A DNA stretch of 64,000 nucleotides, taken from assembly GCA_035610835.1 (NCBI GenBank), contig CM069441.1:157324996-157388995 (forward strand), in the 5' to 3' direction. The translations under genes were made by a program, and so were the position numbers. Below, piece after piece: positions 35,345 to 47,249 of the stretch. Every line of letters begins with the position of its first letter. Position 1 is the first letter of the stretch. The notes beneath the pieces are model-generated. The model saw nothing but the letters and a program-made list of their open reading frames with translations. It ran no database searches and was not told the DNA's origin. The DNA comes from Ophiura sarsii (Eukaryota > Echinodermata > Ophiuroidea > Amphilepidida > Ophiuridae).

Positions 35345-36093
35345 GCAGTTAGTAAGATCGAATAAAAAAAGACGAATTTTTTACCGCCAAAATCGTAAAA
35401 TCACCATTTTGGCACTTTTTGGTCTATAACTCAAAAAATAAATAAGATATTCAAAACAAAACAAAAACGCTCCTGGGGAATGTTATCAGGATTATCATAA
35501 AACTAGTAAGACAACATTTAATATTTTGAGTTATCTTTTCCAAACCTAAAATGGGTCAACATTTTTTTCTCCAAAACGGTCAATTTCATTATCATGGTTG
35601 GATTCATTGAACCCTTTTCTGCAAAATACTGTATACGTTTATAAAGATTAAATGAATATTGAAGAAGTTACGGCAGTTTTACAGAGGCTGTACCTGAGAG
35701 TCCACACCCCCCTTAAACTCGATTCCAGATGATATTTTGTGCATTCAATTGACCCCGAAAAATAAATGACGTCATTTTTAATGACAAAACCACCTCTTAC
35801 ACGAACGAATTTGTTCCATTTTGTTGGTTTAAAATCAGTTTTTACTCCTTTTTCCTTCGATAGATTTTTCTTGTCGTCGTTGAAAAGTTAGTAAATACAT
35901 TTAACTATTGGATTCACACGTTTTAACATACCCCCGAATTAATAACATTTCCCCGCAACCAAAAAACTTTAATTGCTATATACTTAACCGTGTACATCCG
36001 GGACACTAAAATACTTTTCAAACAAAATGGCGGCCCCCATAGTCGGACACGAATTTAAAAATTCGCATATTTTAATTCGATCTTACTGACTGC
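35345..36093. mobile_element. 749-bp inverted-repeat element, TAG target duplication
   Basis: GCAGTTAGTAAGATCGAAT at 35345 is mirrored at the right end (ATTCGATCTTACTGACTGC, ending 36093). TAG flanks both sides (35342-35344, 36094-36096). Copy A has the empty site 'cctactaggggtaa' near 14690. No coding frame. Superfamily not recognised. Confidence 0.87.
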
Positions 36094-37364
36094 TAGGGGT
36101 TACTATAGGGTTTAAGAATATTTGTTCATTAATTGTTTGTATGTCGCAACTTGGCGCTGACGTTGCATTGTTTATTAATGTACATGTATAATAATTTACG
36201 TAATTTGTAATTTTGTGACAATTAAGCCGGTTGGCTGCGATGACAATAAAATTATACCAAGAAAAAACTACAGTGTTTAATAGCTTTTTGCTATTCTAGA
36301 TATGCAAATTGATGAAAAGTTCTTATCAATTTGTTTAAACAAATTTGAGATATTTTGGAGACATTATTAGTTTATAGGGAAAACACTTATAACAATATCC
36401 TTGAATTAAGATGGTCTCTTTGGTATGTTTAGTTAATTTAAGAGGAAAATTAGCTTTGAAAATAATACTAAGTAATGATGAAATGAATATAATTTGGTAG
36501 TATGCCCAGTTCCTGTGGGTGCAATGAGAAGGTAGATGGTTTCCATTATAATATGAAAGTCATGGTGTTAAAATAATAGTTTTAAAATTCCCTTCCAAAT
36601 ATTCCATTTTTAAGATGAATAAAGAGGTCAGTTCTCAATATCTGAGAAAGGTTAAAGATTAGGGACAATTTTGGGATTAGTTTCACTTGAGTGGATCCAT
36701 TGACAAACAATTGCGAAAGTAATTTTGAAAGAAAGTCAAAATTGACATAGGCTACTGCCTGCCATTGGATTGTTTATGCTATTATGAACTTGATGAATTA
36801 TGCATGAGCCATTTGCAATGGGAAACATATGTAGGCACATATGTTCTTCAATTTAGTAGATGTTGCAGGAAACATGAATTTCTTAATGATAAGAGATTAA
36901 GCAACACATTTGTTCAACTCATAGTGAAAGATTACAGTCCACCTTTAATGGGATGATTTTGACACCATAACCAAGTGTCCTTTTGGTTGCTAGTGTATAC
37001 AATCTACATTTTACGTAAGTAAATAATGATCTAGATGGAAAATTGGATTATGAATAACGCGTGATTTCAGATGGGAAGCTAGAATCAAATATGAGAAGAA
37101 TAACATGTGAGCTTATACTTCCTATATCATAAATATGATCTGGATTAGATTTATATGTCAATGCTATGGAAATAGATCAATATTGATGATCTGGAATGTT
37201 GTCAATTTTTAATCCTTTGAATGGCGACCATTTTGGAATTGTTCCTCTAGGGGATTCCCCCCTAAATGTATTCATTAAACTTCATATATAGAATACAAAT
37301 CAATTGTGAAACGAACTTTAGCTCTCGCCATTACGGACTAATTCGGGTGACCCGACTATATGAC

Positions 37365-38260
37365 AATTGGGGGTCAGATCGATCTTCCGAAGTGTTATTT
37401 CTCCTCACGGTTTTTATTCCGAAAGGTCATTTTCCGATAGTTTTTATTCCGAAGAGTCATTTCTCCTACACGCTATTCAATGGAAGTTCAAAATTCCGGA
37501 AGATTTTTCTTCCTATAGGTTTTTGGTCCGAAGTTTTTCAACCCGAAAGGTCATTATTCCGAACAGTTTTTACTCCTCACGGTTATTATTCCGAAAATCA
37601 TTTATCCTACAGTTCTTTGATCCTACGGGTCATTACTCCAAAATTTCATTGCTCCTAAAGATTTTTGCCCCGAACAGTTTTTACTCCTAACGGTTTTTAT
37701 TACGAAAGGTCAATATTCCGAAAATTCCTAAAGAAATCGTTAGGAGTTATACTCTGTCGGAGCAAAACCCGTTAGGGTAAAAACTCGTTAGGAGTTAGGG
37801 TTAGGGTTAGGGTTGGGGTTGGGGTTAGGGTTAGGGTTAGGGTTAGTGCTAACCCTAATCCTAACCCTAACCAGAAGGTCGTTTCTCCGAAAGGCCATTG
37901 CTCCGTCAGCTTTTTGGTCCTAAGGGTCATTTCTCCGAAAAATATCTGAAAACCGGTTTTTACTCCTACCGGTCATTACTCCGAAGGTTCATTATTCCGA
38001 AAGGTCTATATTCCGAACTTTCGGAGACAAAACCTTTAGGAGAAAAAAACTAGGTTTTTTTTTCAGATATTAACGTTCGGGATAATAACCTATCGGAATA
38101 ATCACTTTCGGAGAAATGACCCTTAGAAACAGTTACCGTTCGGAATATTTATCTTCGGGATAAAAACCTTTCGGAATGAAAACCTTTCGGATCAATTAAT
38201 ATTACACGTCGGAATACCGACCTGCACCCGACAATTGATGCGAATGCGTTTGTGTGTTAC
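37365..38260. mobile_element. 0.9-kb foldback insertion built of TTCCGAA motifs
   Basis: Absent from copy A (near 15869, 'tatgaccaccgtataac'). The left half is a loose tandem of phrases such as 'tttttattccgaaaggtcat' and 'tttctcctaacgg'; the right half carries the reverse complements (cctttcgg, ctttcggag, cgttagg), so the whole can fold back. 'gacaattg' occurs near both ends (37362, 38230). Telomere-like repeats sit at the centre. No transposase; frames through it are repeat by-products. Confidence 0.8.
37795..37873. repeat. Interstitial telomere-like repeats in head-to-head orientation
   Basis: About eight TTAGGG/TTGGGG units (37795-37846), then a TGCT spacer, then about four CCCTAA-type units (37850-37872). 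The inverted arrangement lies at the centre of the TTCCGAA foldback insertion. Confidence 0.9.
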
Positions 38261-38930
38261 ACCGTATAACTATCCATTCATTTCATTTTGATCATATAGA
38301 ATGCAACTAAAGCAGGATAGAAAAGAATACTATCTTTCTGGGAAGTAATGCATTAAGTGATATATTTCTGCCTTAATATAGGCGGGAAATAGGATGAGAG
38401 AATGATTGGGATTTAGGACTGGGTCATTTTATATGAATGGTTAGTACCATGTCTTCCATTGGAATTTTAAATTGATCATATAGAAAGTTTGATGAGCAGG
38501 TGCCATTTGGCAAAATGGCCGTTTTTACCATGTGAAAATATAATTGGTTAGCTGTATTGTTGTATATGAATTGATAACTACAACTATGCCAGTTACCTTG
38601 ACCGACCAATTGAAATCTATACAGTTCTCACACCATACGTTATTTACCAGTACATTATATCGTATAATAAAAAAGATAACACCATTGAATAAAATCACTT
38701 GACGGGAAAGGAATTTCGTTACGTGGCAGGGTTGATTTCACAAAGGTACTTGACCTGATATCGGTTAATACCAACCTTGACCTACCGACGTGACCAACAT
38801 GTATTCAGTGATGTCGACTTGACTTCACTTTTTACACCAATAACAATTATTTTTATTTATATCTGTACAATAAAACTGTGTATTGAATATTGTTTAAGTA
38901 CCTGGATGCGACAATATTGTAAAGATATTG

Positions 38931-39147
<217 letters not shown>

Positions 39148-39523
39148 TGAACTTACTCATAAACGTGTTTACACAAACTTCTCTTTGAATAACACGTTTG
39201 ATAGGGGATCATAAATAGCTCAATAGTCTCACCCAGAGCTCAACAGTAAATATGTAACAAGTTCGGAAATACATTATTAGCATCATTCCAGCATAAGTAT
39301 GTTACATGTTGTTCTCGTATAAAAAAGATGTCCATTGCATTGTGTTTTTATGTGCAAACCATGTTTATTAGTTATACTTAATATAATACGTTTCCATACA
39401 GTTAAGTACAAACATCCAAGTTACGATGTGCCCAAAACTTACGCTTAACGACAAAATAAGGATACACATTGCGACAGAACAACAAAAACACGATCCGAGC
39501 ATTAATCAGGAATAAGCAGCATA

Positions 39524-39760
39524 TCGAGGGTTGAGCGCTAGACGGCCGTAACTCTTTTTGGTCAAATTGATATTTTGGTACAAAAAAAATCCATATAACC
39601 TAGATTTTCAGAACCATACTCATAAACACTCTTAATTTGACTAAAATTAAAGTTATAAGCTGGGTGCTACAGTGTATTTTAATGAGTCCCAAATATTTGA
39701 AAGTCGATTATCTCAAAATAGCATTTCTTGAGTTACGGCCTTCTGGCGCTCAACCCTCGA
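39524..39760. mobile_element. 237-bp inverted-repeat element
   Basis: TCGAGGGTTGAGCGC (39524-39538) is exactly mirrored by GCGCTCAACCCTCGA (39746-39760), and a second inner pair, GGCCGTAACTC / GAGTTACGGCC, follows. No coding. Target duplication unclear. Confidence 0.8.
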
Positions 39761-39890
39761 AATAGACCTTTACATAAATGTGAAAAAGTCATTATGAACG
39801 TACGCGTATTACATCAATTAAAATACGCATCTAACATGTTAATAATCTCAGCGAATATTTCATTACACGATTGTCTAACCCCCATATAAA

Positions 39891-40251
39891 TAGGGGCGTA
39901 ACTAGGTATTTCAATTGGGGGCATATCCAGTGCCGGCGCCAGCATTTAAAAAAAATGGTGGGCAAACTGGGGGCAAGATACATTTGTGGGGGCAAACGCG
40001 AAAATGCTTGCCGTTTAATATCAAAATTACCTAAAATTAGCTTAATTTGATCTAAAAGTAGGTATTTTACTATTATTTTACTATAAAAGGTCAAGCCACT
40101 GGGCAAATTAGGGCATGTACTGCACTGCACTGTCGTGGGTAACATTGTATTTTGTCATATTTCATTTGGGGGCATCAGGGGGGGGGTGGGGGGGGGGGGG
40201 CATGGCTTCTGACTGGGGTGGGGGAAAATGCCCCATCTGGTTACGCCACTG
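39891..40251. mobile_element. 361-bp hAT-like element, 8-bp target duplication
   Basis: TAGGGGCGTAACTAGG at the left, CTGGTTACGCCACTG at the right, and CATATAAA on both sides (39883-39890, 40252-40259). G-rich interior. The window-start fragment (1-330) is a relative in the other orientation. Non-autonomous. Confidence 0.85.
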
Positions 40252-40259
40252 CATATAAA

Positions 40260-41072
40260 ACATCATTACACACATTTATGCGTGCGGCGTTGCGTGTTCA
40301 TACCACATACGTAAACGCCCCAAATTGTTGTTCAACATTTTCGGCTCAAGCAGTAGCCTGAATTTAAAACTTCAGGTAATAAGGTGCAAATCAGGTATTG
40401 CAGCGAATTTGAAAAATACTGAATTTGTGTACTTATTACTGATCACCCCATCTTGCTTCATACAAAGAGATATACATGCATTTAGTACAGCATGGGTCAT
40501 ATTAATTGCAGAATATATCTCCATATGCACCCAGTATGTTTATTTGCCTTACTGAAATTGCTCAATCTCCGAGGTGACTGGAGGACCTATTTTGCACCAT
40601 TTCCCGAATATAGAGCAGTACATATTTGTTTTATCATGTTTATATGTAACATATTATAAAAATATTTCTGTCATTTGAAACAAAAAATAATAGACCTAGG
40701 GCCTATTTTATGCTTACTCAATGTGAAGGTCAGTCACTAAGCTCACCGTCAATTACCGCAATCGCGAGCGGTAAAAAAGTTCCCATAAAAAGGTACTATT
40801 TCCTTCGCTGCTCCTCATCACAGGGAAATAGTATTTTTTTATGGGTATTGTTTCAGTCTTTATTCTGTACTGGTTATAATAATAGTTGACAAATATGCCT
40901 CGTTCTACCCCCTTTACCACCGAACACCTTATAGGCTTTCTCCGGTAGCACCATCAAAATTGAGGGTACCATCTTACCCGGTGGTTCTTCTTAAGCCGTC
41001 AAGGTATGAGGGTCGGGTGATTGCCCCATTAACTTTACAAATCTTAATAGTATAGTATTGAATCTTATATAT
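40260..41072. other. Intergenic with one hairpin
   Basis: No gene recognised. An inverted repeat pairs 40782-40803 (CCCATAAAAAGG-TACTATTTCC) with 40823-40845, separated by about 19 bases. Confidence 0.55.
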
Positions 41073-41074
41073 TA

Positions 41075-42408
41075 CGAGGGGTAGTCAATAAACAATGAAA
41101 GTGAGATGCATGAGTGATTCTATTGAGGGATAATGTGATCATTACAAACTATGAACCTTTGTCTTTCAAACAATACACTTTTGAATTGTTAGATACCTTT
41201 GGTTATGTAACGTCATCAACATAAACACAATAGGTTTCAGACACTGACTGAAATCTGTCAATCATTTGGCTGGATATGTAATATGTTGAATATGGGTTGA
41301 TTGATACATATTTTGCGTATATCTCGGCAATGCAAGCATAAAAAAAACAAACAGATAACACTTGGCACATAGTTAGAACACAAACTCATCTCTGTTGACA
41401 CTCACTTTTGTAGATCTGAATTCCTTAATACGAACAAGAAGGGACCATCTCAAATACGCTTTTATTTATTAAAAATCCGCAATAATATACCCTTAGAAAA
41501 CAACAAAGGATAAAGAACAATGGAGGGATTATAATTTAATAAATTGTTGTGGGATGTAAAGCAATAATAGTGGGGATTTCAAAAGGAGCTGTTTATAAAA
41601 TTTCCTTCAAAACCATTGAAATTATGTGACGATTACCCACACAATACTGGTAGCTCTAAAGATAACAGTAATAAGAGAGGTTGTGGCAGCCATCTTTGAT
41701 TGATACATTCAAGTATATCTTCATTTTGACATTGATTGATTTAAGCATTTTATCATTATTTCTGATTTGAATTTGAAGGCACAGTAAGCTTTTATCTGGT
41801 AAATTTTATGATTTTAGTATCCATTTTTGGCCCAGTTCAAAATGATCTGCCGTCGTGCGCATTGCGCATATATTTTCTATAGGTTTCATGCGTATAAGTT
41901 CATATAATTAGTTAACTATCTATATAGAATCTCCCCAAACTGGTTAATTGCTAGGATTTTTCCTAATTGTTTTGATTTTCCGCAATATTAGTGATTCAAA
42001 TTAGCTATTTGAAATACTTATATTTGTATACTTTTTATTCGATTGCCTCTCCTTACTTTTTCCTATTATACTATAGATTAAATTACACAGGGATTAAAGT
42101 TATTGTCTTTTTTATCATACTTACGCGAGAGAAAAAATGGGATTTACCTGCTTCTGGTGTCATGTTATGTAATCTTCTTACCACTTGTTTCATACAAACA
42201 ATTCATTTTTCCCGCCAAATAACTGGTTTAGCAGTGTCCCAAGTGTACTTACTTTGAGACAATGCTATGACGTCTTAGTTCACACTTAAAACTCCAAAAC
42301 TGTATTGTTTGAAGACAAAGGTTCATACTTTGTATTGATCACACTATCCTCAATAGAATCACTCATGCATACCATACCATGATCACTTTCATAACTTACT
42401 GCCCCTCG
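41075..42408. mobile_element. 1334-bp inverted-repeat element, TA target duplication
   Basis: CGAGGGG at 41075 is mirrored by CCCCTCG ending at 42408, flanked by TA (41073-41074, 42409-42410). Arms exceed 100 bp with small indels. It aligns along its length to the broken relative at 27781-33286 and shows that relative's two insertion sites empty. Ends and TA site resemble mariner-type elements. No transposase. Confidence 0.85.
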
Positions 42409-42410
42409 TA

Positions 42411-43110
42411 TAAGTTAGAAACAACATTACCCTCAGTTACGAGAGATCCTGGTGAAATTCCGATAATTTGGAACTTTTGGAACGGCATTTGAGCTTGGCC
42501 ATGTTTATGACGTCATACGTGGGGATGTTTGTACTTTTTTTTGATTATGTATGTATATAAAGTAGAGACCTAGCTGTACCGTTTACAAAAAAGGTTCAGG
42601 ACGAGGATATAGCATTCATCAATGTATATTGTAATGAATATTAGAGTACTTCAATTTACAAATGGCAATAGTAACAATTTGGTTAACTGTTAAATAAGTT
42701 GAACATAAAATGGACTATAATTATTATTTATAATGGTTCCATTTATACTTTCGGCATATCTCACATAAATAAGGATATCAATATTTATAAAGTTTGGTTT
42801 TGGTAGAACAGCTTTATTATTTTCAAAGTTTTCATTTAAGAACTGGTGTACTTGTCGATTACATTAAAACAAAAACAAAACAATAACAGCGCATGGCTGA
42901 ATCATCTGTAGTCTGTGTAAACTGGTATTATTGTTACAGCCGCCGCCACATGAAACTCAAATGTATACTTGAAGTTGCCTGTATATCGTAAACTAGTATA
43001 CATGGTATTTGACTCTTCTACCACGAGAGGGGGTGAAACGGAATTGATTATAGTTCGTTGATCTACCACAGGTTTGCATAAGGTGAGCCACCTATTTCTG
43101 AAAATATGCT
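42411..43110. other. Intergenic, nothing recognised
   Basis: AT-rich sequence without exons or clear repeats. Confidence 0.5.
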
Positions 43111-43114
43111 TTCC

Positions 43115-43190
43115 TAACACACGATATACATTATAATAGAAAATTGTTTTTCATCTTAACAAATCCAAGTTAGTTGAAGTATAATAGGTC
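43115..43190. repeat. Outer inverted-repeat arm near the Penelope-like element
   Basis: 'aatccaagttagttgaagta' and flanks (down to 'acacgatataca') occur in reverse complement at about 46160-46260, on the far side of the Penelope-like remnant. Confidence 0.7.
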
Positions 43191-43254
43191 ATGTGTTTTA
43201 AGCTCGCCTCCTTTCGCGTTACACACGGATTTTGCCTTTATATTTGCTTGTATA

Positions 43255-43283
43255 CCCCCCCCCCCCCCCCCCCCCCCCCCCCC
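43255..43283. repeat. C29 homopolymer
   Basis: 29 consecutive C; length is uncertain in most sequencing methods. A (TA)n run lies nearby at about 43567-43587. Confidence 0.9.
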
Positions 43284-44199
43284 TGAGGTAGTAAAAGTAT
43301 ACATTTTCTGAAAGGAGATTGCATGAGGAAACCAAATAATGCCATTGACATTATAGTTCGACCAAGGACCAAAATGGTATAATCGGACATTTTCGGGAAA
43401 ATATCAGAGTTTTTTTAATTTGTAATTTGAGATCCATATATTTTTTATACCTACCCCTATTATTATTTACTTTACATATTTGAATTCCTCATGAAATTAC
43501 CCATCAGATGATATATAATTGTCAAAGTTACTACGTCGGTATGGTAATTATACCGCTAGCTTTTTTTATATATATATATATATATATTTTTAGAATTTTC
43601 AGAAATATTTGTTAAGGATGAACCCTTCCCTGATCTAAACGGCATTTCTGAATTCCTCTAGTTACGCTAGTTACTCAAGCTTTCCAAAATGTATACTTTT
43701 GCTATCATAGATTGAAAACTTTTTCTGTTATAGTCATTTTTATAAATCCTGTAAATTGAGGCTGATTATTCAATGTTGGCTGTGTAGCGAATAGGAAGAA
43801 AGCTGATGATCATGGTCTGTTGAACCACATACTTAAAGACTACTAAATATCCTTTAAAATGGGACCAGAATGGTGTTTGTAACATTAGGGGATGACTAGT
43901 TGTTGTAAAAAGAACAAAGCATGGGATTATCCCCATTGAGTTTGTACAGGCGGCACCCCTTCCGGCGGGGCGGCACCCCTTCCGGCACCCTTGGTCCCCA
44001 AACTTCAAACAGCTGTATCTCCCCTTCTGTATTAGCTATACCAATGCCATTTTGCAAGCAGATAGCTTGATATTAGGGCTTTAAAATGATACCAAATTTG
44101 TTGAGATAGCTTTTGTGGTTCTACAAATATTTGAGGAATATGACAGCATGAAACTAAAAAATGTAGCAGGCGAGTTCATAACGCGTGACCAATAATAAA

Positions 44200-44345
44200 A
44201 CATATTATTATACTCACTTGTGACAGTTTCATACTACACTGAGCGCTTCATCAGACTATTTGACGTCAGCTCTTATCAAGACTTTTCATACTCACGACCG
44301 CCGGGCGGTCTTGAGATTAACTGGTCGCAAATGGTGTTGAGTTGA
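44200..44345 (-). mobile_element. Penelope-like terminal repeat, arm 1, with hammerhead-like core
   Basis: The minus strand carries CTGATGA (44248-44254) and GAAAC (44226-44230) inside a segment also present on the plus strand at 46060-46145. The stem II region is weakly paired here. It follows directly on the C-terminal end of the element's open frame. Penelope-like elements are known to carry hammerhead motifs in their terminal repeats. Confidence 0.55.
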
Positions 44346-46040
44346 TAAACCCCCTCATCATTGTTGAGAGTGGACTTCCTCCTTCTCCGAATCCAGATGA
44401 ACTCCTTTAACTACAGGGTGTCCCTAAAAAAATTGTGCACATGTTTGCGCAACTTGTTGACCATGAAGTCCTAAAGTTTGATGTAATATGTTTATACACA
44501 CGGAAAGGGAAAACACTCAGCTTTCAGATGCCGTTTATTTTGTCTGATTTGGATTTGTCAATCCTGAGATATACCTAGTTTATCAAAGCTACCCGAAATC
44601 GACGTTGTGCCACTTTTACAGAATAAATGATTGTGAGCGTCAACACGATACTAACATTGATCTATCCATGGGCATCAATCGTCTTGAAACATTAAGGTGG
44701 GCATTTGACCAGAATTGTTTAAAAGAGGCCGAGGAACAAAAAATGATGTCCTTGGAATATGTGGTAAGGGATTTCTACGAGCAGTTATTCTGGGATCCCT
44801 CTGAAGTGCACGCCGCACGTTATCAATGTGTTACTGTGTCCTGCCACTTTTCATATCTTAGTCTTCCAGTACCATACCATCTACCAGGCATTTCCAATAC
44901 TCCTTTTTATATAGGTGTATTCCAAGATGGTACGTGAGTGTTTGAGAAATGAATGGCAATCTCTCTGGTGACTCTTCTGCTGGACTTCTCGTTTCGTGAT
45001 ATTTTAAGACCATGAACACCCTCTTCTATCATGTCTATTGAAAATTGAGGCCGCACCCAGCCATATGGACGTCTGTCTTGTTTTGAAAATGTAGGCCCAA
45101 TAAACATTTTGTGAAACCTCGTCAAACGGACTGGTTCGAATCATGTAACAAACATCTTTATATTCAGTTCTGCTTAGATGCACAGGCACTCATTCTATTA
45201 TTTAAACCTATTCAATCTTAATACAAAAATGTTATTTTGCATAACACTGGTGAAGGGCAATCGTTCAAGTGGAAATTGTATCTTAGGAGTACACCTTTGA
45301 AACTGTAAAGTGGCACAACATCGATTCTGGGTAGCTCTAGTTAATTGTCCATATCTCAGAATTGACCAATCCAAATCAGATAAAATAAACGGCATCTGAA
45401 AGCTGAGTGTTTTTCCTTTCCGTGTGTATAAACATATTACACCAAACCATAGGACTTCATGGTCAACAAGTTGCACAAACATGTGCACAATTTTTTTAGG
45501 GACACCCGGTATATTGTGGTCTTATGCGCTTCCTTGTCGATAACTTTGGCCTTCTCCCAACCGATGACATGGTTCGTTGCTGCGACGTGCTCTGTTATCG
45601 GGGATTTATATTGTTCGCCGATGGATGCCTTTCCTTGTGCATGCGTGTAACTTTTATCACTGATCTTGTCAACCTACGCTTCGTGTTCCTGAAGGCGCTT
45701 TCCGAGCAGTCTACTACTCTCACCGATGTATGATTTTGTGCAACCTTTGCATGGGATTTCATGCACAATGTCTGCCGTGTGATGTGGATGGACCAGCATG
45801 TAGCGAAGCGTGCAGTTCGGTTTCATTGCTGTGGCGAAGCCATGTTTCCTGAACACGCGAGATGCCTTTTCTGATAACCTCTCCACATAGGGCACGACAA
45901 CAAATCCATTCTTATATGTTGTCCGGTGTTTTGTTGGAGGATGCCTTTTTCTGTCCGTGTTTTCCCGTGTTTTTGGCTTTAGTGATAGCCCAATCAGGAT
46001 AACCACACATTGCTTGAGTTAATCTCATCAAGAACGCCCT
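44276..46040 (-). pseudogene. Penelope-like retroelement, C-terminal GIY-YIG endonuclease region, interrupted
   Basis: The minus strand from about 46030 reads (with a frameshift) CGYPDWAI, then KPNCTLRYMLVHPHHTADIV, then the endonuclease core EIPCKGCTKSYIGESSRLLG and KRLQEHEA. One stop follows (about 45676), then the frame continues with SYTHAQGK, ITEHVAATNHVIGWEKA and VIDKEA to 45512, where a DNA element is inserted. The end resumes at 44411 with EFIWIRRR and LNNDEGVYQLN and stops at 44276-44278. The GIY-YIG-type nuclease with a Cys-x2-Cys is the usual C-terminal domain of these retroelements. The reverse transcriptase part is gone: the fragment is 5'-truncated and abuts an inverted terminal repeat, a common structure for the class. 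Clearly dead: one stop, frameshifts, an insertion. Confidence 0.8.
44414..45509. mobile_element. 1096-bp inverted-repeat element, TA target duplication, inside the Penelope-like frame
   Basis: CAGGGTGTCCCTAAAAAAAT at 44414 is mirrored at the right end (ATTTTTTTAGGGACACCCGG, ending 45509). TA at 44412-44413 and 45510-45511. Arms of about 200 bp. The interior has a plus frame at 44605-44937 (110 residues, starting in the left arm and containing LRWAFDQNCLKEAEEQKMM) that I do not recognise; no DD-E/D motif is seen. Confidence 0.85.
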
Positions 46041-46059
46041 CTACTTCCGGCGGTCGTCA

Positions 46060-46145
46060 GTATAAAAAGCCTGTGATGACAGCTGACGTCAAATAGTCTG
46101 ATGAAGTGCTCAGTGTAGCATGAAACTATCACAAGTGAGTATAAT
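46060..46145 (+). ncRNA. Penelope-like terminal repeat, arm 2, hammerhead-like core
   Basis: CTGATGA at 46098-46104, a stem II hairpin pairing GTGCT (46106-46110) with AGCAT (46117-46121) around CAGTGT, then GAAAC (46122-46126). A short stem III (TCAC/GTGA, about 46129-46138) is followed by GTA. As at 13778, one extra A separates CTGATGA from stem II. Stem I is not convincing close to the core. Inverted relative to arm 1. Confidence 0.45.
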
Positions 46146-46264
46146 AATTTGTTATATTATTATACTTCAACTAACTTGGATTTGGTAAGATGAACAAACA
46201 ATTTTCTATTATAATTACTCAACAATCCTGATGAACTTACACCAAGATACACGATATACATTTA

Positions 46265-47240
46265 TTGGAATGCCAGGATAAATGCCGTACACACTGAATC
46301 AATATCTATATGTTCCCGGATATCATGATATTCCAACGATTTTATTTTGTTTACTTTTCTTTTCTTGATGTCGGGATCGTTAATGTTTAGCGCGGGTATG
46401 ACAATTTTAACATATTAGGCTTGGGTGATGCGATTAATTGTAGGAATATAATTCGAACAGAAAAGTGATACATACCCAAATCAATAATGTGAGTACTATT
46501 CTCAATTAGAGATGATGATATACGGTATATTGCACTAAATCGGCCAATGGCCCTAGTCTTTACAGCTCACTACCTAGATCGTAACCAGGCTAGTTGAAAA
46601 CCTGCCATGCGTATTCAACAGTTAACTAAATTAAGTTGAAAACAATGTTATTGTTTCATTTTATAGCGGGTTTTTGTACACTTATCGAAGTATATGATAG
46701 ATAATTGATTCGCCAACACCCTGCATTGGTGCACCGCCCTCTCATGCATGGCGGCACTCGAATGCAAGGCATCGAGCAGTTTTCAACAGATCAAACACAA
46801 ATCACTGTTTTGATAAACCATTCGGCTTCACAACCGGCTTTATAACAGGCGTCGTCGTATAACACGCTATGCTATTGTCTCATGACTCACATTCCTGACT
46901 ACCTTGTTGAACCTCCCAATGTTATACCCCAAGTTTTTACTTCTTAAACCGGGACTCAAGTAGACGGTACACCATACGTTATAATTAAAAATTACTTTAA
47001 TTGGTTGGCTATTATGTAAAACTTATTAATTAACCAATAACTGTCACTTGTTTGACAAAACGTGTGCAAACTGGATATGTTATGTTTGAGATACGTTGTA
47101 TATTAATTCAATTCATAGGACGATAATGCAGCTGTACGCGTAACAACATGACTGTAATACTATTCATAATTACAACACACGTGTAAAGGAAACAAATCTT
47201 ATGAAGTAAAACATTCTTATCTTTCTTTAGAAATATCAAA
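46265..47240. other. Intergenic, nothing recognised
   Basis: No exon, RNA or repeat structure found. Confidence 0.5.
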
Positions 47241-47249
47241 CAAAATTCC

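Larger units (their letters stand above)
22576..38930. repeat. Segmental duplication, copy B (16.4 kb)
   Basis: Direct repeat of 8534-19030. The extra length comes mainly from four insertions readable against copy A: 25759-26762, 27276-33701, 35345-36093 and 37365-38260. A 66-bp indel lies near 36780. It lacks the three copy A blocks listed for copy A. It ends exactly at the (CAAT)n run. Confidence 0.95.

Noticed and set aside
37266..37690. Frames of 107-130 residues with FYSERSFS-type repeats
   Set aside because: They arise from the TTCCGAA/TTTTTATTCC repeats of the foldback insertion.
37795..37873. True chromosome end
   Set aside because: The telomeric units are short, inverted on each other and embedded in an insertion with duplicated sequence on both sides.
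45459..45733. Plus-strand frames opposite the GIY-YIG region
   Set aside because: Shadow frames of the minus-strand Penelope-like protein.
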